Made by a program: the position numbers and the translations under genes
Assembly (NCBI RefSeq): GCF_910592395.1
Contig: NC_088309.1
Coordinates: forward strand, 932,501 to 996,500
Origin: Lineus longissimus
Lineage: Eukaryota; Nemertea; Pilidiophora; Heteronemertea; Lineidae
Direction of reading: 5' to 3'
Length of the DNA stretch: 64,000 nucleotides
Part shown: in pieces, positions 13,816 through 53,100 of the stretch
Layout: every line of letters begins with the position of its first letter
Numbering within the stretch: the first letter of the stretch is position 1
Notes under the pieces: model-generated
The model's database searches: none
What the model was told of the DNA's origin: nothing
Seen by the model: the letters and a program-made list of their open reading frames with translations, nothing else

Positions 13816-14388
13816 TACTGCAATTGTCAGCAAGCCTCTCCAGAGCTAGGATATGCTAGGGTTAGCCGAGTGAAGACAATTCTCAAAGATCAATCAATAT
13901 CTACAACAATACAAAGAGAAAGTGAAAGTTTGAAATCCTGTGACCCAAGTGCTTTCTTATGACTGTAATATGTGAAAAGATAAAACCTCAAGCATGAACC
14001 ATGACAGGTCAGAAGAGGAAGTGTCAAAAATTGGAAATCCTCAGGCAGCTTGATTGTGAAACTGAAAGTACACAACTGTCTGTGGTTAGTTACGATTCTT
14101 TGCAGCAATGTAGGCCTAAATAGTAATACATACTGTAATAGGCCTTGATATAGATTACATGATCATTTGATTCATGTCTTTTTTGTCATGGAGAGAAATA
14201 TCAACAGGATAGGACCAGCCCAGGCAGGAGTCAGGAGTGCAGGAGGGCTGGTCTGCCCACTAGCCTCGGCTAAGGTGCTTCACTCTTCCTCAACAAAAAC
14301 TTATTAGGGGCCTACAGAGTATGGGGGCCGAGCTAGGCTATTATAGGCTAGGGCTACCGTACCGTATGTAGCCGTCGTAGGCCTGGCT

Positions 14389-14569
14389 AATAATAATGTC
14401 AATGATTAATCATGGCATAGGGCATAATGAACAACAAGTCTGGTGCAGTGACAGTCAAAGCACATGATGAGCGTGACAATAATAATGATGTCAATGATTA
14501 ATCATGGCATAGGGCCTAATGAACAACAAGTCTGGTGCCGTGACAGTCACAGCACATGATGAGCGCGAC
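14389..14569. repeat. Tandem duplication, about 90 bp x 2
   Basis: Copy 1 (14389-14477) and copy 2 (14478-14569) both run from AATAATAATG to GATGAGCG plus GAC. They differ at a few bases and by a three-base GAT insertion. The pair lies in the 5' region of the MTMR gene. Confidence 0.9.
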
Positions 14570-14630
14570 AGTCACAGGGTAACGCCAGTAACACCTTTAG
14601 TTTAACGGTGGACCCACCGACTGGCTAAAC

Positions 14631-14750
14631 TTTAGAATCCCCGATCGGAAATGACGTAGTTTGATCGCATGCAACTATAAATCCATTGAACAGTGGTGCT
14701 TGGTTAGTGAACCGATGACCTTTTTTTGGGGTGTGATCGGGGATTCTAAA
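14631..14750 (+). mobile_element. MITE family A, copy 2 (best preserved)
   Basis: This 120-bp non-coding element begins TTTAGAATCCCCGATC and ends with its exact reverse complement, GATCGGGGATTCTAAA, a perfect 16-bp terminal inverted repeat. The interior matches copies at 11344-11461 (inverted) and 56048-56146 (same orientation). No clear target duplication could be read, so the superfamily stays open. Confidence 0.85.
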
Positions 14751-15081
14751 CTCGTTCCCACCGACTCACTCACACGTGACACTGTGACTCTGTCTGTCAG
14801 TCGTGCAATAGTGTCGAGTGTGGGTAGAGATATTTGAGACATCATAAGCCTGGAGGTCAACAGTCATCCATGACAGTCCCCCCCCTTCAGTTCAATCCCC
14901 TTCACATTTTACGATCTGTGTGCATTTTGTGCGTTACTGCGTCCACTGTGTAGTGCATTGTAGTGTACTGTATGTATAGGGCCCACATTCCGACTGCAGG
15001 GCTGGCTGTCAGCAGGGGCCAAAACACCGCGAAATTTTGCCTATTTTGGCATGAAATACGATTTAATGCAAAGTAACCTAC

Positions 15082-15280
15082 CAATCAAATGATTCACAAT
15101 CGATCGAAGAATCCATCACATGTATGCGATTCCTACTTCCCCAGTTGGGCAAGCGGAATTGCCCGATATTTCTCGCTACTCCGACCGGACTTCTTAATAT
15201 TTCTTCCCAATATGGCGGAACCGAACATCAACAACTCATGACGTAATGGAGGAGGGTCTGTCACGTGACCCAATATAAAA
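15082..15280 (-). promoter_or_regulatory. Likely promoter and 5' non-coding exon of the MTMR gene
   Basis: On the plus strand, GTCACGTGAC at 15260-15269 is a perfect palindromic E-box of the USF/TFEB (CLEAR) type. It is followed by CCAAT at 15270-15274 and a TATAAAA-like run at 15274-15280. On the minus strand CCGCCATATT (15209-15218) matches a YY1 site, a sequence often found just past start sites. A donor-like GTAGGT follows 15082, giving a possible non-coding first exon from about 15.2 kb to 15082. The motifs are seen; promoter function and the start site are inferred from position upstream of the start codon at 13815. Confidence 0.5.
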
Positions 15281-15327
15281 ATCTATGGTGGCCTGTGGAT
15301 AGACCAATACTTCGTCCCAAAAAGGAG

Positions 15328-15410
15328 TGAAGCTTCATCCGTCATTGGATTGCCACCACCTGGAAAAAATTGGCATGTGGGTATGTGGGTATGTGGTTTT
15401 AGATACTGCC
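15328..15410 (+). repeat. Dispersed repeat B, copy 1
   Basis: It shares CGTCATTGGATTGCC, CACCTGGAAAA, repeated GTGGGTAT steps and GGTTTTAGATACTGCC in the same order and orientation with 18985-19085. The two differ mainly in the number of GTGGGTAT steps. Confidence 0.85.
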
Positions 15411-15584
15411 CATGTACTCGGCGCCACGGATTCCTTCATATTGAGAGGACGGAACGCCGTCTAATAAAGTGTCGTTCCATAACTTTATGATTGATGGACC
15501 AATCAAATTGGCGACGTCAAGGGTCACCGAGGAGAAGAGGATGACAAATATCACGATCTTGTTTTTAATATCTTTATGGAACAA
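15399..15584 (-). other. Unassigned open frame with a hydrophobic segment
   Basis: The frame gives 61 residues beginning MFHKDIKNK, followed by a hydrophobic stretch VIFVILFSSV that could be a membrane or signal segment. It ends in repeat B at its stop codon. No family is recognised and no clear acceptor is seen. It could be a chance frame, an exon, or remains of a transposed gene. Confidence 0.15.
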
Positions 15585-17372
15585 TAAATTATTAGAGTAG
15601 AATTTACAACTTTTTTCTGGGAGTTTCTACAGCCGGGGATAGAATGTCCGAGAACCAAGCATTCTATCTCTCACCTTAATCTGGAGCTATTGGCGGTCAT
15701 AGCATAATCCGACAGAATACAATAGGCCCCGACACTTTTTCCAGGGGAAATTTTCTGCCTTTACACCAGAGTTTTTCCCCCGACTCCCCTGAAGTATCGG
15801 CAATCTGTGACCTGATCGTCCTGATAATGTTGATGTGATTGTGACAGCGAAAGTGGTGCGACAACACACTTGGTCCTGATTGTTCTTCACAGGAACCGCT
15901 TGTTGCCGACAAAGTCAAGACACTTACTTGGCGTTACCTCATGCAGTTAAGTCCAATCAACTCAACGCCACGTTAAAGACATCACTGATCAACGGGCTAA
16001 TGCAATTTGAACGACCAGCACAGGAAGGACGTGTCAAATTTTGTCCTGGATTATGAACGGACACCAATGATGAAATGTACAAACAATCACTGATTGTGAA
16101 ACTTTCAATCAGCATTTGGAATGATTAGGACAAATTCAAATCTTCAACTTGAACTGGTATCTTCATCTGTCGATATTTAAAAATCACTAATAGGTTTTAC
16201 AAAAAGATATTTCTAACAAAAAGCTATGAAGGCACTACATTTGTGAACAGGTGGCGCTGCAGTTTGGTAGGATTCGTATCCCAGTGTAGCAGAATGGCCG
16301 AATGACCACTGGAAAACGTGTCCTTCCCTGGTTGGTGAAGTCAGGTTCAGGTATTGTTCTACTGAGACTTGGCCCAGAGTTATTTCTGTCTCCATGGAGG
16401 TCTTTTCAAGGAGGGAAGAGTTGTTCCATGACCCTGAAAATGAAATAAGATACATTGATATTATAGGGAGCGTCTCGGAAGCTTAATTGTTGTGTCCTAA
16501 AGAACAGTCTCTATCTCGTATGTGAATTTGTTCCCCTGTGCGTTTCTTGCGTGCCACTACGATTCTGCACAAATTGCAGTTATAACCCTGGGGTATCGAT
16601 CCGAAGAGTCCGTACTGAACTTCCAGCGCTATTGCCTCCGTAGCCTCCGCCCATACGAGCTTTGTCTTGAGCGATGTCAACACATTTGAGGGTCAAGATG
16701 GAAGAGACGTTTCGTTAGCCTGCAGCTGCTCTGGATATACGATCATGCATCAGGTGGATCTGAGTCGTATTTGGTTACACAAGTTCTGCATCCTACCTGC
16801 TTAAACTGGGCACTGCCACCTCGTCATTTTGAAGACTGGCACTCATCATTCTCGGCGCTTCCGCACCTCATGGGCGGAGGAGTCAGTCACCTCTGAAATC
16901 ATGAGACAGATCAAGTTAATGGTCAAATTCAGGAACACATGTAAAGATCAAGATTTCCTTCCAATAAATTTTCAACAAGACTTGCCTTTCACAAGGACAG
17001 TCGCAACGTGAATTAAGACTAAGTTTTCCTGGCAATATGGTCCATCAGAATAGCACCAGGTAGCATACTAGTGCTGTCTTTATCATACGTTTAAAGGCAC
17101 TATGGCAAACTTCCATCTCCAATCACATCAAAGTATGTTGGATCAAACACCCACACAGGGTCTCCTAATTATCATGATCATATGCATTATCAAATAATTA
17201 CATATCCCCTTCTTTTCGGCGAAACCGAGACTGAATTATTCACATTGTGTTCAACTGCGTTCATTTCGCAGTCAATTCATTAGTTACCAATGTATGCCTT
17301 AGAGGGGCAGAATGGTACTGTTTAGACAAGAAGTCTCTCCAACAGCCTCAAAGAGTATTGGATAGAACGTCA

Positions 17373-17779
17373 CTGTACTGGGTCCCAGTAATAAATATTG
17401 CCATAAAGACATATGATATTGTTCTGGGACTTATGTAAGATTAGTTCTCTCCGCCAAACCCAAGACTGAAGGATTAAAAACTTGTGTTCATAGGCTAACA
17501 AATGCAAACACTTCCAAGTGAACCCCCTACAAGAGAAGAGTGGCTCTTCTTCTCTCCGACTTTGACACCCTATGCGAACATATCGATAGATCAGCCAGCG
17601 GTCCTTGGTGTCGCCGCGTGGGTTACGTCCAGTGAAATTGTTTGCAAAGGTCAGGGAACCACGATCTGACATCCATAACCAGCGTATCCCCTTTTCATGC
17701 CAGTTATAGTCGGGTGCTACACCACAGTCGGGATAGTGGCCGCCAAATGAATGGATGTTGAAAAACTGTTTACGTCAAT
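17373..17779 (-). other. Unassigned open frame, possible exon or gene fragment
   Basis: The frame stays open for about 400 nt. Its first part (17560-17770) has protein-like composition, with GGHYPDCGVAPDYNW, WLWMSDRG and NPRGDTKDRWLIYRY, rich in Trp, Gly, Asp and paired Cys; the later part looks random. AACAG at the 5' side could be an acceptor. A second protein-like stretch at about 17801-17905 ends in AAG followed by GTTTGT, but the gap between them is only about 34 nt, too short for a normal intron. I do not recognise the family. A decayed or lineage-specific gene and a chance frame are both possible. Confidence 0.2.
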
Positions 17780-18984
17780 TTACATATAATTAGACAAACC
17801 TTCATGAATTCAGTGGAGATTTCCACATCACCGGATGGAACAGCAGTGATGGCATCTCGCAGATTTAACATGATCACTTCCATATTCACCATCATAACTT
17901 GGACGTGCGCCTTTAGTTTCTTTCAGCAAATGGTATTTGATTAGGGATGGCAATTAAAATTGCCGTTGAACATGTACATGAAGTGCAGTGATGTACATAA
18001 TTCACACACGTCTGGCTTGAAATTTCAAACTACGCAGTTCATTCCCGCCGTGATTGCATGACTATTTCTACAATAAAAACCCTTTGAAACCAACCCATAC
18101 CTTTATCAGGAATAGATACTGTGTCTTACCTTCTGCTGCAGCCGTCTTGATTTGTTTCGGAAAATTTGAAGGAATTTTTAAGTTTTAAATCGGAGAAAGT
18201 GTTTCTGCGATGTTCACCAACCTCACCTCACACACCAACCGTCTGGCGTTCAAATCAACCGCGACCGATCATGACCAAAGACAATACATTTTACGTAACC
18301 GCATCCGGGCAACCCCTTGAACCAGGCCGGCTAGCAGTTATCTGCTCAAGCGAGACCTTTGTTCTGTCAATGGTCAATATGACAGGCATTGTCAAAATGT
18401 GGGATTGGCTTTAGCAGACATTATTGTACATGTAAATTTGCCGAGCTGTGGAAATACATTAGGCAGGTTCCGTAAGCCAAAAGACGATGTAAATGCATTT
18501 TATCGACGATTTTTAAAAAACATTACCTCAATTCCTCCTACAACCAAGACTTGAACCATGTCGTGTAAATCAATTAGCAGAAAGAGGACTTGATGACTCT
18601 ACAGACATTCGTACTTTGTAGTTCGTCGTTCTAGGGCGCTCAGTTTCGAAACCTGCAATCATTCGAAACAGAATACAATTGCCAACTTTGATAGCATGAT
18701 ATCAAACTTGATTCGGTCGGGTTGTCAATTAAACACTCCTGTCTCCTGGGTAAAACTTGGTTAGAAAAATGAGTCATCCGTTGCCGTTTTTTCTCGCTCG
18801 TGTAATCTTTCATTCTGGCGACGTCATTTACAGACATTCCCATTTGGCAGAGTACCACATCCGTTGGAAATATCGACAAATTTCCCCTTTAACAACAGAC
18901 TTCCCCTTTAACATAAGTTACTGGTGGTGGCGCCCTCTAAGGTCGAAAGATCGACATATTTTTCTTTAACAATAGTTGTGAAGA

Positions 18985-19085
18985 AAAGGCTTCAACCGTC
19001 ATTGGATTGCCCCACCTGGAAAACAATGGCATGTGGGTATGTGCAGTGGGTATGTGGGTATGTGGTATGTGGTTTTAGATACTGC
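18985..19085 (+). repeat. Dispersed repeat B, copy 2
   Basis: Diverged copy of 15328-15410, with additional GTGGGTAT/GTGGTAT steps before the shared GGTTTTAGATACTGCC end. Confidence 0.85.
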
Positions 19086-19411
19086 CAACCCGGGGGGGAG
19101 TCCCGATGCTGTCAAAGGTACCTTATGAGCTAGATCCTTTGAGTTGCCAAGCAGGATATTTTTGGCCTATCTTCAATGGTTCATCCAAGACAGCAAGAAC
19201 CAGGTGCATGTGAGGTTGTCTCCTTGGCCAGGGGGTGACTGTCTTCAAGAGTGCCTTGAGACACCATCGCTATACATTGCAGGCGCTGGTGATGTTGTCC
19301 CCAGTGCATGTGCATTCGGCATTTAACGGAAACGTTCGGGAAATCTCCGATTCCCTTTGTGGATGACGGCATGAAATAGCGTCGACATCACCGGCACCGG
19401 TACATATAGCA

Positions 19412-19567
19412 TCCTTGGGCAAGGCATTTAACCCTACTTGCCTTTCTCCCCCAGGCTTGCCTGTGAAGTAAACCTGTGATAGAACATCATCCCATTCAGG
19501 GGTAATAATACTCCCAGCTTGTCGCTTAATGCTACGGAAACCGGAATAAACTCCGGCCGGGATGCGA
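19412..19567 (+). repeat. SINE-like body
   Basis: The block starts near CTTGGGCAAGGCATTTAACC and ends with GCTACGGAAACCGG and CTCCGGCCGGGATG. From general knowledge this layout is typical of the body of tRNA-derived SINEs of marine invertebrates. No tRNA-like head is visible directly before it. Confidence 0.4.
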
Positions 19568-19660
19568 ATTTTTTTTTCATGAACCTTTGGGGCACTATAG
19601 TGTACAGTTGTACAGGGACTTTCAGCCAATCAGATTTCGGCAATATACATTACGTCAGAA

Positions 19661-19818
19661 GTCTTAGAAACTTTAGAGCAGTTGGTAGAGCGCTCGTCAG
19701 AAATGGCAGAATACGATCAAGATGTTCGATGCAAAGGTCGTGAGTTCGAATCCGATTGTGGACGACATTTTTCTTTTTCTTTCTTTTTTTTCTTTATAAT
19801 TATTTTATTTTTATAATG
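19661..19818 (+). repeat. tRNA-like SINE head with pyrimidine tail
   Basis: An A-box-like TAGAGCAGTTGGTAGAGC (19674-19691) and a B-box-like GAGTTCGAATCC (19742-19753) stand in tRNA order, followed by a T-rich tail of about 50 nt. The distance between the boxes is about 20 nt too long for a normal tRNA and the T stem does not pair well. It is therefore a tRNA-derived repeat or pseudogene rather than a working tRNA. Confidence 0.5.
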
Positions 19819-20206
19819 CGTTTCTTTTCCCTTGTTATTTAGATTTTAGATATTTGAGTTATGCTACCTGCAACATACCTACAGAAAGGACCATAACAAT
19901 AGCCCATCTCCAAGATCCAAGGGATAGTCCTTCAGATATTGAGTATGAATATACAATGAGACTTGTCTCATGTGATTGGTCTTCCTCCATTATGAATATG
20001 TTTCTCTGCAATGAGACTTGTCTTTCGATACTGCCTCATGTGTATGGTCTTCCTCCAGTATATTTTGACTGTTCATTTTGTACATGATTGAACACTGATT
20101 CCGATGGCCATCCACAGCAAGCGTCGCATCAATTCTCAACAACTTGTTCACTGTTCCGATAAGAAAATGAAAAAGAAAGAATAAGAACTCTTTTCTTTCA
20201 AATAAG

Positions 20207-20212
20207 TTTATT
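20207..20212 (-). terminator. Candidate poly(A) signal of rabphilin
   Basis: TTTATT on the plus strand reads AATAAA on the minus strand, about 2.1 kb past the rabphilin stop. Another TTTATT is near 20.39 kb, so alternative ends are possible. Confidence 0.4.
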
Positions 20213-22280
20213 TCTTATATTGTTTCAATTTGATAGTACATATGAGGTTTACATAGATATACAGTTTGTGTGATATATGTTCACAGGAAAAACACCCATG
20301 TCAATAGTGCTGGACAGAACCTTACAAAAGTAATCTAAACAAGAACACTAGAATCTTACTATTCCCAGAAACAAAATGTAGTCTTTATTTTTATAATTAC
20401 AGGATTGATATTGTGACCCAAGAAACCTGGTGGTCAACGTGACCAACTCATCATTGAAATCTTACACAGGTAAGGGCAATTAATACACTTCTGGTTTTCC
20501 TGATGAGACCAAAGGAATCGCCAAAAACTGCTCAGCCTGGAGTATACCCACACACTGATGTAAATGCATGAAGGACTTTCAGCTATTCTGCATGGTGCGC
20601 CCTGAAACGGCCAACATTTCAGGCAAATAATTGACAGCAAAAATGTCCCAGTTTACAGCAATTCATGGCCGGCAATTTAACAGCAATTCCATCCCAAACA
20701 AAACATTTACAGGAATGCCAGCGGATTTGGAATGTACAATTCTGCAACTATGACAATGGACCAAGACATCCAATTACCATATGCTAAGACATACTCATGG
20801 AACGAACTCAAATAATGTCACTCAGTAGTCAAAATGATTTTGCTTCTCCACTACTGGCAGACAAAATACATACATTTATAAATAAACAGTTTGACGATAA
20901 CCTGGTGACAATCCACATCATGTTTAATATCAAACAACTCGGCCACTCTCCTGCGGTGTGTTGTACAATTTGGTTTATTAAAGACAAGGTTCCTAGTGCA
21001 CCAACAGCTGGAACGTTGGCGCTAACAGCTGCTCTAAGAAGAGTGGCAACTTTTGCAGGACGTCTTTGCCAGGATACTTCATTTACATTCTAATAAACTT
21101 GACAAAAACCTTATCAGCATGATCAAACAACAAATGGGAAAACAAGTCATTTCCTAGTAACGCTACATTCCTCAGTAAAAACATCAAGTTATCACACAAT
21201 CATCCAGAGTATATACAATGTACACTTTAGCAATCCACATTTCTATACATATTTATTCAATTATTGATTCATTATTATTAAGTATTTTAAATTCTGAAGC
21301 AGTGGGGGACGAAGTGCATGACCAACAGATCACAAACATATACAAGAGCTACAGGCTCTTATGTAGATTTGTCAAGTAAACCATTTCAACACACATTTTT
21401 CTATATATCACATTATGTGCCAATTTTAAAGACCTACTTTTTCCCGCTCACTATTCAGATTGGATCTAACCACCTAAGTCCACCAGCAATGTTCATATTT
21501 TAAACCAAGTTGGCACAAAAAAGTAATGCCATTCTTAAACTTATATCTAAGCCACACTTTTTTTAATCTAAGTACAGCAGCACATATCACTAGTTAATCA
21601 CATCAAAAAGAGACATCTTTGAGAGACAATACAATTTAAGAGAGAGAGAGAAACAATATGACAAAGATAGCAGAAAAGGTATTGCACACAAAATATTGCC
21701 ACAAGGTGATTAGGTCTTATTTCCTTTTCAAATTTCTCTCTATCAACAAAGTAACCACCCTCAACTGTTTATCCGCTGTTCAACCATCACTTTCTCATAT
21801 TACATTTTCAGAGTCCTCATGCTCCACTTACTTCAGTCCCACCATGGTGATTTATAATTACCAGTGGGCCACATGGTAACGATGGATCTCCACGATTGAA
21901 CCACACTTTCAGACTGCACTCCGTGTACATCAGGAATCGAACCTTCTCACCTAGATTCATTAATCCAGTGCTTAGACCACTAAGTCTACACATGAAGTGG
22001 CAGAACACGTTCATCGGGCACTGCAACCTTATAACCAGCTAACAACACCCTGGGATGAACTACTAAAACTGACCAGTGATGAGGAACAAGGATATCAATG
22101 TTTTTTTTCAACATAATTTTAGGATGGAAAATTTTCTAAAAATTCAAACATTGTTTTGAATCAGAATGTAGAGCGCCAGTGGTAGTTTACATAAATGCAC
22201 TCAACCAAGAACCCAAAAGGGGATGACACAGCTCGGTACAGATGCCTATTTAAAGTCCTTTACGTGGTTGAAATGTCATC
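20213..22280 (-). other. Likely 3' UTR of rabphilin
   Basis: AT-rich sequence between the stop codon and AATAAA, without recognisable coding potential. It contains the tRNA-like element at 21923-21991. Confidence 0.45.
21923..21991 (-). repeat. tRNA-derived element (69 nt) in the rabphilin 3' UTR
   Basis: On the minus strand the element starts GTGTA and ends TACAC, a closing stem. It has a D-arm-like CTTAG-TGGT-CTAAG hairpin, a GATT/AATC anticodon-type stem and a B box GGTTCGATTCC in a short T arm. Overall length and arm order fit a tRNA, but the arms are weak, so I call it a tRNA pseudogene or SINE head. If the 3' UTR call is right it lies in sense orientation inside the rabphilin mRNA. Confidence 0.6.
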
Positions 22281-50110
<27,830 letters not shown>

Positions 50111-53100
50111 TTAAACCTAACACAACACACGGAAGGAATCCACGTTTCTCCTTCTCATCAACCAGCTCTGAAATGATAGAAAGGGCAGTTCGTATTAGAC
50201 ATCAAGAATCAGAGGTGATGGGGGAGATATCACGCAGAAAGGCCATGTCGATGACAAAATCTCTGAATCCGCTCAGCTTACTGACCTGTTGAGCTAAAGC
50301 CTACTCTCCACTCCAAAAGTGTGCGGCTTCAATGAGCATGCATTGGATTAATTTTGCAGTAAGTAATTGCCTGCAACTGACTACAAAGCCTCTGAAACCA
50401 GCAGAACCATAATGGCTTATTTTTTCTTAAAGTTGTATTCTGCAAGGGATTTGGGTAAGACATACACTGGGAAAAACATTGAAACAGTAAGAGTTTTTAA
50501 AAAGTACCAATGTGAATGCAGCCCAACAGCAGACTACAATCCATGTTTTATGCAGTATCTGTCACTGACAGATCATAAATCCATAGCTTGTGCCAGCAGG
50601 CAGCTAGCCAGGAGGGCATTAACCAGAACTCAGCAAGAAAGCTGACATTTTGTGAGGAGACTTCTTGTTTATGTACCAAGATCAGAGTGCCCACATTATC
50701 GCACCGTGTCCACATTCTTGTTTTTTTAAAGGAGAAACCTTCAGTCCAGAGTCCTTGTGGGTTAATTCTATTTACTGCACCAGTGAGTACATAACACACA
50801 CTCCATCAATTGCCTTTGATTCTGGCATGGCAATGACCAACAAGTGATTCCTAAGATTACACCGTTTGAAGACGCTGAAGGACACATGTTTGGTCACAAC
50901 CAGTACATGCTCTGGCATACTAATGCGACTCTATATAGCTTCTGTGGGGAGGGATTGGGGGAGGGGGAGGGAGAAGTTTCACCATGCCCATTCACAATTG
51001 CAACAAACAGGTTATTTCTTTAGAGATGCCAGCATGGGTAAGTCAAACTCCCCTAATCCCAATCTCAAAAGAATAATTCTTCATTCTAGTTTCAAAACAA
51101 CTACCATGGGACAGCAATGTTTTGCATGCTTGAAGCATATTGGGTTGGTCACACTTTACCAAATGAAAGCCAGACTGATAGATTGGCCTGCAAGATAACG
51201 ATGTGTCAAAAGACTCCTGATTCACAACTCATAAAATGGTAACTTGCCATTTGCCACATGATGCTGCCATTGCAATGAGGGAACAGGCCGAGAGGTGAAG
51301 ACACACTAGGTTTCAGGGGCAGGTGGAATATCCATTAAAACACAATAAAAAAGAATATGAACTCCCTGAAAAGACAACAAAACGGTACAATGTTTTTTAC
51401 CAGTCGCACAATCGATTTAACCAACATGAAACTTCATATTCCGAATGGGAATAAACACTGCCAAGATCAAACGAAACCTCATCATCTCAAATGAAACAGG
51501 AATTGCTCCTTGGCAGATGTTCACTCAGGACAGGCTTTTTCTATCAACACAGACGCAGAAATTATGGTACGTATTTACAATTTCAATAACCATGATAAAA
51601 AGTAGGAGAAGCACCAATCTGAGATTGAACATCCTGGGTGATGCATGTCCCATCGTCAGATTCAAAATTGATCATAGTACATTGTAACGTACTGTAAACA
51701 ACTTGTGTTTGTGAAAACATCATTTTCAGATTATCTGTCTAATATTTCTGCGAATGGGTGCAGTCTTTTAAACTAAGAAGAAATGCCATCAGGAAAATGA
51801 ACCATCATGCATGTACGTGTGATATTGAGAAACTTGATCCAGTACCACGATCCCATTGCTTTAATCTCCTGATTCCCTGCTAAGTACTCCGAGCACGAGG
51901 CACAGGTGCGCCAAGATGGATCATTATCCTGCACATGACATTTTGCCAGATCACAACGATTTGTGCCATTTACAAACAGAAACATTAGATTACCACTTCA
52001 GAATTGCAGATATCGGATACTGCACGTCAAAATGTCAAGCCGTGGATTAACTCTTCCTTCAGCAGTTGAATTTGAAGCAATGGTGTCTATAGCAAGATTT
52101 AGATGCTGAGGCGTAGGAAGTAAGGTGTGAAGACATGAAATGGCTCCAGCTAAAAGGTTACTACTGTAAACAGTGAAATGTTGGTGAAGCTGAAAGATGG
52201 CCAGTTTGCTCACTTCCGACAGCTGGTAGAATCATATATTTTCTGCCCAAATTTCATGGTACGCTTCCATATTGCGTATCAGTATGTATTTGACCAACGT
52301 CATTTGTGATGCTGCTCTACATAAAATTGTCATACTGCCGAAAAATTCACACTTGCCAAAGCTCGCTATTACAGTAATTACTCCATCATGTCTTAGACGG
52401 AGATTTGCCGCTGATGCCAAAGTGTCTCTTTCAATGAAGCCGTTATCTCTCATGATGAATCTGCCCAGTCCTTGAACTCTTCATGAAGGATTTCCAATAA
52501 TAAACGAAGGGATGAAGCTGATAACTGGATGACACTCGTGGTTAAGCACTGGGGGATATCACAAGAATTAATCATTTACAACTCAGGGCTAACATAACTA
52601 TCAAGTTAGTCGACAAGGGAAATTGCAAGAGGCCACTGCGACTTTAAAAGATTGCAAAAGTGTGTCTTCTTCCAAATTGAGCAATGACCAACCAGTTTTG
52701 ATTGAATCATGGAACAGTGACCACAGGTCACTCTGACTTTAGGCCCAGAAACCCAATCCTTACAGGCGGTTTTTAAAAATACCAACATCATTCAGAGTTG
52801 GCAAGTTTACAAAACAGATATATTATACCAGTCCTCAAACACAAAATAATGCAGGACAAAATTAACAATTCATGAAACTGTACACATACAATGTACCTCT
52901 TATACATGGCATGATTATCTAAAATCATTACATCATGCATGTAGTGTGACATGGAATACGTATCAATTATTCAGCGGCTGGTTCTGAAGTACTTAAGTAA
53001 ACAAATTATGTATTCATTTCATTCAAGATTACAAAATACGATGAATTATTGACAATGAATTATTGACAATTATCGAAATCAGGTCCAGGTCATAGAGCGC

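Larger units (their letters stand above)
15281..20206. other. Intergenic region between the MTMR and rabphilin genes
   Basis: No gene is firmly supported. The region holds two copies of a dispersed repeat, SINE-like pieces and several minus-strand open frames that look partly coding; these are listed separately. The rest is AT-rich without recognised structure. Confidence 0.6.

Noticed and set aside
15082-15110. ATG frame MDSSIDCESFDW before a GTAGGT donor as the MTMR start
   Set aside because: The donor phase does not match the phase-0 first large exon. The ATG at 13815 does match.
16483-16683. Minus-strand frame that first looked like an exon of the unassigned cluster
   Set aside because: The frame is closed by a stop just upstream with no AG between, so it cannot be an internal exon, and it has no ATG at its start.
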